Shown here piece after piece: positions 33,157 to 45,164 of a DNA stretch of 64,000 nt. Made by a program: the position numbers and the translations under genes. Location: contig NC_088911.1 of the NCBI RefSeq assembly GCF_963576675.1, forward strand, positions 89,557,256-89,621,255. Direction: 5' to 3'. How positions within the stretch are numbered: position 1 is the first letter of the stretch; every line of letters begins with the position of its first letter. Under the pieces are notes generated by a model. That model was not told where the DNA came from, searched no databases, and worked only from the letters and a program-made list of their open reading frames with translations. The stretch comes from Euphorbia lathyris. Its lineage: Eukaryota; Streptophyta; Magnoliopsida; Malpighiales; Euphorbiaceae.

Positions 33157-33344
33157 TTAGTGCTAAGTTTTATTAATTAACGTATAAATTTTAATAATAT
33201 ATAAATAAAATATAAATATATATTTTCGGGCTTGGATCGAACTGGGCTAAATAAAAATTTAGTCTGACCAAATCCGTTCCATTGTCTACGGGTTTGGACG
33301 AGCTGGGCGGGCCATCGGGTCATGAACATGTCTACCTATGTTAG

Positions 33345-33878
33345 TGTTGAGCGATTTCCGCAAGTGCACGGTATACGCTTGTAGTAATAAAAGATATCGA
33401 ACCCACAAGGAACACTTTTTAACTAAAAACTTATTTAATTCAGTTTTATTCACGTGTTTAGGTTTAACAAAAGAAAATCGTTTAATTGATTGAATTGGTT
33501 CGGGTAAATTAGGATTAGATAAGAATATTATATTGAGTTTAGAGAACAATTCCGTCTTGAGATTTTGATTACAAGACAGTACTTCTGTAATTGGAATAAA
33601 TAGAAGGTATAAAACTTATTTTCATAAAGCAAAGAAAACAACTTTAACTTTGGTAAGATTATGGACATGTAATAATATAGGAATTTATTCAATTAAAAGG
33701 CTTTGAACCGTAGAAATCTCTCTGGTTCGGAGCAGATTTCTACCTTAATCAAATTAGTATTTTATACCCGATAAGCCGCGATCAGCGATCATATCATCCA
33801 TAAAAACTAAATTTGTCAAGTGTTCAACAAAGCTCTTATATGAATAAGATGGAATAGAACGTTTTAATAAAAACACCA
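33345..33878 (-). repeat. Truncated 3' LTR of the Athila-like element
   Basis: 534 bp matching 42181-42715 with about a dozen differences by eye. It breaks off at 33878, where an unrelated gypsy remnant begins. The rest of the LTR and the polypurine tract are missing. Confidence 0.88.
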
Positions 33879-34980
33879 TCCAGTTAACAGGAATTCGCCA
33901 TTCACAGCGCGAATCATGGGGTACGAGGCGGAAAAAATGAGTAAAGCTTCCAACTTGCCACAATATAAAAGAATCAATATAAGCGGGACATTACATATCC
34001 CGAACCCAAAGGAGGGGAGCATGTAACCGTTGGAAGAAACGCCAAAGCGTACTACAGGTTGGCCACCACACTGAAGCTTGCTAGGAGCTGGCAAACTAGA
34101 TAGCTTTGTCCAGAATAACAAATAACAAGATGACAAGTAGAAGACAGATCCCAAAAAGAAATTCAAAAGTGTCATTAATTTCATAGCAGATGGACCAGTG
34201 TATCAGCCACCCGTGAAAAAAGCAAAAATATCCGTTCTGGATAAAACATCCCTCAATTGCCCCTTTTGCAGAAACAGGTCCAGTAATCTCTCCACATACA
34301 GATGCGTTGACAATTGAAGGATGGGAGATGAAATGAAGCGAGTAATGGTAGACACGGGCAGTTCTTGCAATGTCATCACCATAGGTGCATTCGCCAAACT
34401 CAAGGTTGATCCGATCCAAATAGAAACAACCATTGTTGACATCATGGGAGTGACAGGTCACACTATCTGAACCAAGGACCAGGTAACTTTGGAATGCAAG
34501 CTTGCGGATGATGATCAAGCGTGGATTGGTGATCTGGAGTTCTCTATTATGAATGGACAATCAGCTTATAACATCATTCTTGGGCGGCCGTTCATCTCAG
34601 AGGTTGCAGCCCTAATTTCCATCCGTCGTATGGCAATGTACATTCCCACCAGCAAAAGGGGAATAATGATTAGCGGGAACCAAAAGGTGGTTCAAGAGAC
34701 CTACTCGGCATCGCTATTGATCCGTCCATAATTCAAAGATGATGAGGGTGAGGAAGATGAACTTGTCACTACAGCTTTGGGCGACACAGAAACGCTCCTT
34801 ATTGCTGATGGAAAGCGGGTGCGGATCACCAAAGGATTAAAACCCGAGATCAATGAGGATGTTACGAAAGTTCTCATTGAGTTTGAAAGCCTATTTGCAT
34901 AGGAGAATGAGATCCCCACAGGAGTAAGCCCAGATGTGATTACTCATAAGTTAAACATCATTCAGGATGCGGTTCTAGTT
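33879..34980 (+). pseudogene. Gypsy gag end, protease and RT start, decayed
   Basis: The + strand encodes an INFIADGP-like gag C-terminus near 34170. An aspartic protease follows, with VMVDTGSSCNVI near 34345 and SAYNIILGRPF near 34562. Then comes the beginning of RT (VSPDVITHKLNI ... AQKRRNHRPK) up to about 35010. Stops interrupt it (for example at 34471, 34728 and 34900), and the rest of pol is gone. It belongs with the LTR at 36550-37242 as an internally deleted element lodged in the Athila-like element. Confidence 0.75.
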
Positions 34981-35010
34981 GCTCAGAAAAGACGGAACCA
35001 TAGGCCTAAA

Positions 35011-36549
35011 AATCAGTATTTTTACGTATTCTTATATGTGCATTAAACTGTTATAGTATCCTATATTTTATAATTTATTCTTTCTCGCCATACTTCTTAT
35101 ATTCATTTGCCTAGCTTTTATTCCTGATATACGCCCAGTGGCTGGCGAATGGAAAGTTCCACAGACGGATCAATTACCTCAAAGATAGGACAATTGATCC
35201 CCATCACGGGCGGATCCCCTTTCCACAAAGATAAGAAGCACAGACCCTCAGGAGCTTTCAAATGAGCTCAACTCTCTCCTCAAAGACAGGAACAATATTG
35301 GTCACCATCAAAAGCGGGTTAAAATTATCTCAAACATGAGAAAATTACACCCTAAACTTTCTCCTCAAAGATAGGAGAACAATAATCTCAGCGGCGGATC
35401 GATCTACCTCAAAGATAGGAAACAATTGATCGTCGTCAGAGACAGAGTTAAAACATTTCTCAGACGTGAGAACTTTACACTCTCAAATACTCTTTCCAAA
35501 GAAGAGTCTCAAGACCTGGCAGCGAATCGATTCACCTCAAAGATAGGAAGCAAATCGATCGCCTAAGGCAGCTTAACTTCCTCACCAGGAATAAAAGCTT
35601 CTAACCTTCACAAAGGTTCACACATTGGGGTACGGCTGGCCACCTACCCTAAACAATCGGAGAAATCCTAAACCAGATTCTAAAAAGTTACTTGCTAAAA
35701 GATATAATGCATTAGTAAAAATAGTTCTGGAAAGAAAAGGGTTCATCCAATAATGAAGCCTCGTCTTCATCTCTAAATAATGAAGCCTCGTCTTCATCCA
35801 AGTAATGAAGCCTCGTCTTCATCCAAGTAATGAAGCCTCATCTTCATCCAAGTAATGAAGCCTCATCTTCATCCAAATAATGAAGCCTCGTCTTCATCCA
35901 AGTAATGAATCCTCGTATTCATCTCCAAATAATGAAGCCTCATCTTCATCCAAGTAATGAAGCCTCGTCTTCATCCAAGTAATGAAGCCTCGTCTTCATC
36001 TCCAAATAATGAAGCCTCGTCTTCATCCAAGTAATGAAGCCTCGTCTTCATCAAAGTAATGAATTCACGTCTTCATTATAGAAATAACGAAGTCTCGCCT
36101 TCACAAATGCAAAGTAAAAACACTTTGGAAAATGAGTAAAGGCTAAAAAGGCAAGTGCCTAGAGTGCCAAAACCCTCCACAAAATGCACAAAAGTCCCTA
36201 AATGGCTGATCATTCTTACTGATCCCTAAGGTCGGGTCATTCTCCTCAATATGGTAGAACTGAAGAAAAAAAGTCCCTAAGGCGAATCGTAATCCTATGC
36301 GGTAGGAACAAATGGTCCCATAAAGGGCGGGTTATTCCATTTCTAAAAGAAATATAACTCTCAAAAAGCCCCTAGAGGCTAACAATGGATACAGCTGACC
36401 ACCTATTCACGAAGAAGAAAAAACCCCTAAAAGTGCATCATATCCATATATGATCCCATCTAGGGCGGGTCCACTTTCCTCCAAGATGGAAAAATAAAAC
36501 ACCATTTAGACAGCCTTAAAGAGCTTTTTATACATTTAGGGGGGGCTTC
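35011..36549 (+). other. 3' region of the gypsy remnant, with repeats and polypurine tract
   Basis: No gene. ACCTCAAAGATAGGAA-like units recur between 35150 and 35560 and GGGCGGGT-like units between 36220 and 36480. A 25-bp array (35751-36105) lies in between. The region ends in TTTAGGGGGGGCTTC, a good polypurine tract, directly before the LTR. Confidence 0.65.
35751..36105 (+). repeat. 25-bp tandem repeat, about 14 copies
   Basis: The unit is TAATGAAGCCTCGTCTTCAT plus CCAAG. Each unit holds the small inverted pair ATGAAG/CTTCAT. The last two copies are more diverged. Confidence 0.9.
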
Positions 36550-37242
36550 TGATAACAACCCAAATTATTCTTGAATAAGGAATAAGAGAAAATTAATAGA
36601 AATAATGGCAAACCATTATTTCTTCTAAAAGAGATATTTATGCATGATTAATGTGGAATTAATGATAATTAATGCAGGGGCGAATATGCAAATAATGAGG
36701 AAAAGGAAGGAGTCTCTAGCATTATGCCACGCCACGTGGACCATGGCGAGATACGCCATAACGAGATACGCCCGATGAGAGCGAGTAGAGGAGACCCGCC
36801 ATAGCTCTCAAGGAGAGCGTACATACGCCTTGACGGATCAAAGAATACGAAAAGGCGCCTTTATTACCATCCATGAATGGGAATAAATACAATTAAATGG
36901 CAATTAATAGCCATTAAAGGGGAATAAACACTTGACTGTTCGAATACCTCAACTCTGAGGGTTTCAGTGCTAAATACTGGGATTAATGGAGAATTGATAG
37001 CAATTAAAGACGAGTAATGACACGACTCTTCACCTGCTTCCCCATTAATGCTGAAGGTTACAAAAACCTATATAAATACCCCAGCTTCCTAGGATCAAAG
37101 GTACACTTACGGATTCTCTACTTTTGTGCTTACAGTTTATTCTCAGAAATATTACTAACTTTGGCATCGGAGTGTCCCCGGCCGATCCCAACGGCGTCTC
37201 ACAGGGAAGTGCTCCGATCAAAGATTTTTCCACAAGTTATCA
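36550..37242 (+). repeat. 3' LTR of the nested gypsy remnant
   Basis: It starts TGATAACAACC and ends AGTTATCA, so the ends mirror each other (TGATAA/TTATCA). It follows a polypurine tract and has a TATA box (CTATATAAATAC) near 37069. Length 693 bp. The left partner LTR is missing. Confidence 0.8.
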
Positions 37243-37402
37243 GTACGAAATAAATCATACGAATTAGAATTGAAAAATATAGTACCATAACAGTCAAACA
37301 GAATATTAAAAATGATTGTACCAAACATAATTAGAAATATTGTACCAAACCAAATAAAACATAATAACGAAAATGAGTGAAAGATAGAAAGGATAAAACC
37401 TA

Positions 37403-38659
37403 TCAAGGTGAACTCGGTGGAGAAGGCTTAGTCTCAACTCCTTGGCGTCGGAAGAAAGATAGCAACCGGCGATGAGTAGATTTGTGCTCACGTCTCAACG
37501 TAGTGATATTGGCATCCACCGTGTTTATCCTCGAACTCATTTCGGTATTGGTGGCAACGACTTCATCTAACCGCAAATTCATGTGACGGTTATGCTCGTT
37601 CATTTGTTGCAAAACACGTTGCCATCCAACTTGTTCATCAACATTCGGTTCCACATTTGCTTGCTCGTTGGCATTAATATCAACATGCTCCTCCTCCTCC
37701 TCATCATCAAATTCCTCATCATGCTCCTCATCATCATCTTGGGCACCCAAACCTTGAGAACTCGAAGCTTCACTACCCATGGTAGCAAAAACACGTCTTG
37801 TACGAGCTTCATAAGAGATAAAGGTGGGCGGTCCCATTTTCTTCAATAAATTGGCCCTTTGAAGTGTCGTAAGATCCAAGGAAGGTAAACCAACATGAGG
37901 CATATTTTGATAATCTACTAATTCACCCCGAGCACCCAAAACAATGCTGGTAATTAAATTACCCTTAGGCACTTGCTTATTGCGGGACTTGGAAGCTCGA
38001 ACTAAATTAGTAAATATCATCTCAATACTATCAATGGTCAAATTCTTAAAAATACTATCCAACACAAACAAGTCACGGATTTGCACTTTTGAACTCTCAA
38101 CCCGACCAAATAAAGAGAAGGATAAAATTTTTTGAAAGAAAAAGATACAATTATCCTTAATTAATTTGCTAGATGTGTTCTTCGGACGAAAAACATCTAG
38201 GTCGGTCAAAGATTGCCAAACCGTGTGTGCATCAAACTTCTTTGGTTTAGAGTAAAAATCGTTAGTAGGAAAACCAAACCAACGGCCCATTGCCGCATAC
38301 CCGACTTCAAAACGAACTCCACTATTACGAAAAGAGATAACTACTTTCTTCTTATCATAAGTTAGAGTAACCAAAAATTCAATAATATGCGATTTAATAC
38401 TAGGAAAACGCATACTAGAAAATCTTTTCCAACCAAGAACGGATAGATATTCATCAATACGTTCGGTAAAAGAAAATATGTTTACCGTGTTGGTGTCAAG
38501 GAAAAGCAGGTCGACGAACTCAACTTGGCTATTAGAAAAACGGCGAAATTTGCGTCCTTCGGCTTCCGTAGCAATATCAAACGGTGCTCCATATCGAACT
38601 CGTAATCTATTGACTTCAGTGGCTTTAGTTTTGTTAGCAACGGTCTGTTGTCTAGGTAT
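37403..38659 (-). CDS. ATHILA ORF-1-like protein, copy A
   Basis: An open stretch of about 418 codons, of which 336 follow the first ATG at 38413. The homologous sequence extends further upstream without a stop, to an ATA at 38659-38657 where an initiator might once have been. The core contains RYGAPFDIA, LGWKRFSSMRFP, GRWFGFP, FSLFGRVESSKVQ and GNLITSIVLGARGEL. The (L/R)xxxFGFP segment is typical of the ATHILA ORF-1/plant transposon protein group, whose function is unknown. After it come an acidic stretch (about 20 Asp/Glu) and a predicted coiled coil ending in RRQGVETKP. It lies downstream of the primer site, as expected for ORF 1. Confidence 0.7.
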   Translation of the reverse strand: MPRQQTVANKTKATEVNRLRVRYGAPFDIATEAEGRKFRRFSNSQVEFVDLLFLDTNTVNIFSFTERIDEYLSVLGWKRFSSMRFPSIKSHIIEFLVTLTYDKKKVVISFRNSGVRFEVGYAAMGRWFGFPTNDFYSKPKKFDAHTVWQSLTDLDVFRPKNTSSKLIKDNCIFFFQKILSFSLFGRVESSKVQIRDLFVLDSIFKNLTIDSIEMIFTNLVRASKSRNKQVPKGNLITSIVLGARGELVDYQNMPHVGLPSLDLTTLQRANLLKKMGPPTFISYEARTRRVFATMGSEASSSQGLGAQDDDEEHDEEFDDEEEEEHVDINANEQANVEPNVDEQVGWQRVLQQMNEHNRHMNLRLDEVVATNTEMSSRINTVDANITTLRREHKSTHRRLLSFFRRQGVETKPSPPSSP

Positions 38660-38939
38660 TTTGTTTGTGAAATTTGGGGAATGAGATGAAGAAAATATGA
38701 AAGGATGAAAGGAAAAGTAAAAGATAATGGTGGTGGTTTAGGGAAGAAGAAGATGAATAGGGTAAAAATTTATGGGGAATGTGAGTGAATCTTTGTGTTG
38801 GGAAGAGTAAAAGATGATTGATTGGTGTAAATAGAGGTGATATAAATAGGTGTAAGTAATAGGTATTGATTAAGATAGAATAGAGTAATAGGTAATGAAT
38901 TAGAGTAGAAATAGGATTAATTGAAAAAAACCAGCCAAA

Positions 38940-39090
38940 TCCCGTCATAGCAGCCGAAAGTCGCGACTGAGATTCTCAAAATCTCAGTCGCGACAGCAAG
39001 CTTGCAAGGGTGCGGATTTTTGCTGAAAAATTATTCTGTTGCTGTCTCAACTGAGATTTCAGAATCTCAACTGAGATTCTGGAATTTCTG
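38940..39090. promoter_or_regulatory. Palindrome cluster upstream of ORF copy A
   Basis: A perfect inverted repeat with 15-bp arms (GTCGCGACTGAGATT, 38960-38974 and 38980-38994). Two TCTCAACTGAGATT copies follow, 20 bp apart (39045, 39065). It lies about 280 bp upstream of the copy A reading frame. Confidence 0.7.
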
Positions 39091-39389
39091 GGTAATAATT
39101 GGACTATTTTTTACAATTTGAACATGACTAATTCAATTCCGTATGTAATTAAGTGACATTAATGCAAATTTTAATTCCTGAAACTGAGATAAACAAAACT
39201 GAAACATTAAATTAAAGGAAAACCAAAGGTTGTTCCTTAAATAAAAGAAATTAAGGAAAGAATTAATGCACTTTATTAATCATAATCAAAGGAAATACAA
39301 TAAAACACCTTATTATATATGTACAGAAAAACATTTATGTATTAAAACATCAATCACATGCTCACTATTTACAAACAAACTACATAAAC

Positions 39390-40330
39390 TCAAATTGTAT
39401 CCCTATGAATTGGAATACGACGAACAGTGGCCCTGTCAATCTTCGCTTGAATGAAGATTTGCCTTTCTCCAGGAGAAAGAAATTTTGGACCAGAACGAAA
39501 TTCTCTCTTTACAAGTCCCTCATTTTCCAAAAACTCGTAATTCATTATGGGAAATGGTTCCTTATCAGTCCAAAGAACAGAAACTGATCCTTTGGTTCCT
39601 AGAATGATTCCACATATAATATTCCCAAACCCTATTGTCCGATTCTTCGAACGGGAAGCGGCAACTAATCCCTCCATCAAAATTTTTTGAGGAATTAACT
39701 GTGTTACCTTTGAAAATATCACCTAGCACATATAAATCGGTATCCTGGACAATACTGCTTCTGACTCGACCAAATAGACTATGATAGAGAAATTTGTGCA
39801 AAAACAGCATGGAGTTAGAATTTATTGATTTGTTGTAGGCCAGACTTGGATTAAATCTTCAAAATCCCGTCAACATTCTCCAGATATCTGTAGAAGTCAT
39901 ATCTCTGCCAGGATGATGCGGAGTGGTATCCCGTTGTGGAAAACCAAACCAATTATGAAGTTCAGGATATCCAAAAGTGAACATCTTCCCTTCACAACGA
40001 AAACCGAGACGAACACGCCTCTTATTGACGAAACGAACAGTAGACATAGACTATAATACCCAGTTCCCAATAATAGGAAACTTCATGGAAGCAAATTTGG
40101 TCCATCCCAAATTAGTCAGATAGCGATTCATGTCATCGCTTATCCCGAGTTCCTCATTCAGAAACTCGTCCAGATACAGCATGCCACAGAATTGTGCATA
40201 TCTAAACTACATATATCGTTTTCCTTCATCATGATTGTAGATGGGAAACCATGCTCCATAGCGAGAAGAGATATCAACTCTCTTGCTTCGAGCAGAAGTG
40301 TTCTTCCTAGCATTTTTAGAGATTTGGTCA
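39390..40330 (-). pseudogene. ATHILA ORF-1-like protein, copy B, broken
   Basis: A second, diverged copy of the same gene, with matching landmarks in the same order: SSRYGAWFPI, FCGMLYLDEFLNEEL, LGWTKFASMKFP, LHNWFGFPQRD, SLFGRVRSSIVQ and IICGIILGTKGS. Two stops and at least two frameshifts interrupt it, and the acidic C-terminal tail of copy A is missing. Copy A and copy B lie head to tail, each with its own upstream palindrome cluster, which suggests duplication of gene plus control region. Confidence 0.7.
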
Positions 40331-40579
40331 TGTTTGTGAAGTAAGATGGTGTCTGGAGGATTTAAGAATTGAAGAAAGAAATTCAGAATTCTGAAAGATG
40401 AAATGAAATGGAATAATTCTGAGCCTACAGGAATACATAAGATACATAAGTGAAAGGTTGTGTCTATTAAAAAATAAAAAGATGTCAAAATGATACCTCT
40501 ATGATTTAACTGACAGAATTTTTGAAATCAGATGTCTGTAATCCCTTACAGTTATTTCAAAATGTTAAAATACAGAAAA

Positions 40580-40655
40580 TCTCAACTGAGATTTTCGGAA
40601 TCTCAACTGAGAATTCCCAAATCCTGAATCATGGAGAATCTCAACTGAGATTTCT
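40580..40655. promoter_or_regulatory. Palindrome cluster upstream of ORF copy B
   Basis: Three copies of TCTCAACTGAGA at about 40580, 40601 and 40639; the first two are 21 bp apart. They lie about 250 bp upstream of copy B and correspond to the motif at 38940-39090. Confidence 0.65.
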
Positions 40656-42156
40656 AGATATATATTTTTCTCAAAAACACTTAACACTTTATGAAAAATT
40701 TTCAAAACATGACTAGATTTGATTTTTATTTTACAAAACTTATTTGTACACAAAAACCAGAAATAAAAATTAAAAAAAAATGTAAACTAAAAATAAATAA
40801 AAATAAAAATAAAAATTATGAACGAAAGATAAGAAAAACTAAAAATTAAAAATATGAAAATGAAATAAATTAATTTTCATAGAACAAAAGATATCTTATT
40901 GAAAATTATGCGTGTCATGGTCGAAAAATTGGAATATCGATCGCGACACGTCTTGCCTATTGGCAAGGAATGCTTTGCATTGGTCCTTCCTAGTTCTATA
41001 GAGAATTTTAAAATCTTAATTGGGAATTAAAAATTATCAGTAAGTTCAAAAACGTCAAATAAAAAATCACTGTAGAGATTTGTTTAAAAATCTCTATACA
41101 ATCAGAAACTTAAATTATGTGTGATTTTAATTCAATTGAGATTTCTTGAAATCTAAAAACACTTTCCTCATAAATTACAAATATTGAAGATACAAAGCAT
41201 ATTTTCAATATCTTTCAATGATCCCAAAATTTTTATTTCTAATCTAACCATTATTACTAAACTAAAAATGAATATATAACTTTAACTAAAAATGAAAATG
41301 TAAAGATTAAAATACAAAAACTAAAAAGAACTAAAAAAAAATGTGATAAACCTTAAGAATTCTCAAGGAGAATAAAAATTATGGACAAAATTAATTACCT
41401 GGACCGATTTAAAATAATGGTCCTGTCCATTCTAACTTACCTGGAATAGGATTTTTTTTTTACGTTTTCTCAATTTAAGGATCTACTGATTGCGGTTGAA
41501 TGTCCGAACTTCTAGTTTTATGCACAAACTGGAACTACGCACATGAACCGAAACTGTTGAAACTATGGTAAAAATCGACAATTCCTTCCTGGGGGATAAG
41601 ATAATTTCAAGGACTGTATTCCTCACTCCACGTTCTGATGTATCTGTCTGAGAAAAATTTCCATGGTGATTTCTTAGAGAGATAAATATAGGTGTTTAAG
41701 GAAATGGTATGATAAAAGAAGAAATTATTTGGGTGTAATGTAGGAATTGAATAATTTTTTTTTACAAAGAGAAATGATATTTTGGTGAAGGGTTAGTGTA
41801 TAGAAAAGAGGTAAATGTGTTTGGGAAGAGGTAAATTTTCTGGAAAAATCATCTGTCACGTCTGACATCCTGTTTCATAAAATTTTCTTTTCCTTCTGAT
41901 GTATCTGCTAGCCAAATTTCTTTTCTGTAGACTCCTTCTGTGAATTTATATTGATGATCAAATCTCTAGTTTATCTTTTGAGAAACTTGGATTTTTTTAT
42001 CTGCAAACATCTAAATGCAAACGTTAAATAACAACGAGGATTTAGTCCTAGTGACCATCCTCAATAAATAAAAACTATAAAGATAAATAAATATATTGTT
42101 AACCAAGGTTCGGAATAAAACACAAAAATCATAAATTTTTGTTAAAAATTTGGCGT
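40656..42156 (-). other. Leader of the Athila-like element, no gene seen
   Basis: AT-rich sequence between the primer-binding site and ORF copy B. No coding content recognised. Confidence 0.5.
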
Positions 42157-42174
42157 TCCCCGGCAACGGCGCCA
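42157..42174 (-). other. Primer-binding site, tRNA-Asp
   Basis: The - strand reads TGGCGCCGTTGCCGGGGA, complementary to the 3' end of plant tRNA-Asp including CCA. It starts six bases inside the LTR end at 42181. This fixes the element orientation as - strand. Confidence 0.9.
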
Positions 42175-42180
42175 AAAACT

Positions 42181-43304
42181 TGTTGAGCGATTTCCGCAAG
42201 TGCACGGTATACGCTTGTAGTAATAAAAGATATCGAACCCACAAGGAACGCTTTTTAACTAAAAACTTATTTAATTCAGTTTTATTCACGTGTTTAGGTT
42301 TAACAAAAGAAAATCGTTTAATTGATTGAATTGGTTCGGGTAAATTAGGATTAGATAAGAATATTATATTGAGTTTAGAGAACAATTCCGTCTTGAGATT
42401 TTGATTACAAGACAAATACTTCCGTAATTGGAATAAATGGAAGGTATAAAACTTATTTTCATAAAACAAAGAAAACAACTTTAACTTTGGTAAGATTATG
42501 GACATGTAATAATATAGGAATTTATTCAATTAAAAGGCTTTGAACCGTAGAAATCTCTCTGGTTCGGAGCAGATTTCTACCTTAATCAAATTAGTATTTT
42601 ATATCCGATAAGCCACGATCAGCGATCATATCATCCATAAAAACTAAATCTTTCAAGTGTTCAACAAAGTTCTTATATGAATAAGATGGAATAGAACGTT
42701 TTAATAAAAACACCAGTTTATCATTTTGAAAATCATTTTGTCAGAACAATATCAAAATAACAACAGAAAGAATGTATTGCATAAAATAAATATATCATTA
42801 ATGAAATGTGAATCTTCACAAGTTAACAGAGAAGTAAAAACATGGAGAGCATTGCGACGAAAACTTTGAGATCCGGGTTGTCAATCTTTCCCTCAAACTC
42901 CGTAGGTTTGTCAGACCCTATACGCTTCAGCCGTTAATTCTTCTCGCTGAATCTTCAGAATAGAGACTGGTCAGTCCACTACCAGAATGAAAACTTATCT
43001 CTGATCTACCTTTGAAACTAAACTAATATTACTGTGTTTATAACTAATCTAATAACAACTTGTGTACAGCAAGTTTGTTTACACAGAAATAAAATCTAAC
43101 TTTCTGACTCATTTCTGAGTCAGAGTTTCTTCAACATAACAACTCTCATAACCCTTAATCCATCTAATCCAATATTGATTTCTTGAAATGGATCACTTAT
43201 TTATAGTTGGTGAAGGGTTGTAAATGAAGGGTCGTGTCCGCTGGTGAAGGGTCGCTTTTATCCAAACGAACAGACGCGTTTCTTGGATTTAAACATGTGA
43301 AAAT
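42181..43304 (-). repeat. 5' LTR of the Athila-like element, R/U5 side
   Basis: The LTR part adjoining the primer site. It contains a TATA box for the - strand (ACTATAAATAAG near 43198-43206). It is interrupted at 43304 by the copia element and resumes at 54747. Total length without the insertion is about 1,569 bp. Confidence 0.85.
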
Positions 43305-44640
43305 TGTTGGTCCCTTATAACGTAACAAGTTAGTTCCAAGGGGGGGGATAGGAACTATTTAAAATTTAAGTACGTTAAGGCTGACTTCTTTTTCTTTGAA
43401 AAAGGATTACACAGCGCGCTGAGTAAATAAGACACTAGCTTAGTCAACTGGTGACTAAGTCAGCTTCTTTCGTTAAGTCAGGAGATAGCACTTTGAGTCT
43501 ATTCCTGAACTCAGATACTCAATACACACAACTCAGCGTGAGCTCTTTACTTGGTCAGTTTTGTTTAAGCAAGCAATATATATATTAAGGAGTTTAAGGT
43601 TAGAAAGATGTTACTCAGCAGATTTATCCAGGTTCGGCCTCTAAGCCTACGTCCTGTCCCCGGAACACGTTCCGAGCTTTCGAATTCTCTACTGAGCTCT
43701 TTAACGGTAGAGCATCAAACCTTTTACAACTTAGAAGCTGAGTATAACAAGAGTACCTTCCTCTATACCTCTACTCACTCCTAATCTCTTGCTGAGTACT
43801 ATAACCGAGTACTCAGCCTCTCCTTTCTAATCTCTAGAAATGATAAAGATTTGTCTTAAACAACAATTGCTAAGACACCTTAGATGATTGAATAATCACT
43901 CTAGACTTTTACACGAAAGATATAGAATTTGGTGTAAGTATTTGCTTTGCTTTTCTTCACAGAACTTTGAGTAGAATTTTGGTCAACGTAATGGCTTGAT
44001 AATGTTCTGTGTTCTTGAAATGAAGCAACTGAAAGGCACTATTTATAGAGACGTCTGAGACATCAGTCATTTTGAATTTCGAAATAACCGTTGGAGGGAA
44101 ACGGCTTCCTGTCGTTGTCACTCAGTCTTGCTCAGAGCTCTCGGCCAATCAGATTTAAGTATCTTCTGTCCTCGATCAGCTTTTAGTCAGTTCAGCAGAA
44201 TGTCTCTCCATTTATGGTAAGGTCAACTAGACATCGTCCTGTGTCTTCTGAACCTTCCCAAAGTGGAAACACTTTGTCTGGAAGTTGTTCATGCTCAACT
44301 GCTGTCTTGTACTCTTTGTCGATTCAACTCAGCAGCTTCATTCCGAAGTTGTTCAACGAAGGTCTTCTAGATCCTTCTTCCGCTGAGCTGCGTTTTGTAC
44401 ATAACGACAGCGTTTTGCATACGCGGGCCGAGTTGTCTTGATCTGTTTGACTTGGGCTTTGAGTTCCGTATTGGGCTTTAAGCCTTTTAGTCTTTATGTC
44501 TTATAAACAATTTAACTCAATATTGAACAAACACATTAGTGTAATAAATCAAAGCATTTAAACTTAGTGTGTTTAGAATATATTTAATTTTACTTAAATA
44601 ATTTTGTCAAATCAAAATCATGTGGAAAGGTGTTTCCACA
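43305..44640 (-). repeat. 3' LTR of the copia element
   Basis: 1,336 bp, TGTTGG... to ...TTCCACA on the + strand. It differs from the partner LTR by about two dozen substitutions by eye and by an extra ~35 bp near 43317-43351 containing a run of eight or nine G. TATA box for the - strand near 44041. CTCAGC-type hexamers are frequent. Confidence 0.9.
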
Positions 44641-44654
44641 AACTCCCCCATTTT
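44641..44654 (-). other. Polypurine tract of the copia element
   Basis: AAAATGGGGGAGTT on the - strand, immediately before the 3' LTR. Confidence 0.85.
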
Positions 44655-45164
44655 GATGTTGGCAAAACTATTCAGCGAGGAACTCAGTGTTGAGCTCCCC
44701 CATGATAGTTGACCTATTATTACTTAGCAAACTCCCCCGTCAGGGTTGAGCTGCTGACTTAGTTTTACTCAAGGTTTAATCGAATGAGTCTAAGGTCAGT
44801 TTTCAGATATAGGTCAGCTCATGGAACATATTCTATTTTACTCAGTATTAAGCGGAAGGTATAACATAGAGAGCACTGAGTAATCATTTTGTTCAATGGG
44901 TCTTATGAGACAGTGTTTTATAAACATACAAGACAATGTCAAACATATTATCAGCATTGGATACAATCAACAAGTATTATAAGCATTAAACATAGTTGAT
45001 GTATTTGAAGATACATAATAATTAAATACTCAGCATCGTATGAAATAACTTAAGTTAGGATAAAAGATGCAAGTATTGTATTGAAGTAAAGTAGTCAGCA
45101 TACATAGCAAAAGATGAGCATAAAAGAACATAGAGACTACAGACTAAGTACAAAACTAAGCTAG

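Larger units (their letters stand above)
31945..33334. mobile_element. hAT-like element with nested MITEs
   Basis: Ends TAGATCTGTTCATG and TAGACATGTTCATG (right end complemented), with GGGCTGGG-type subterminal sequence on both sides. The flanking 8-mers do not match well, so the family is inferred from the ends. It contains a foldback (32195-32300), a 156-bp MITE (32386-32541) and a Tourist-like MITE (32790-33156). Confidence 0.55.
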
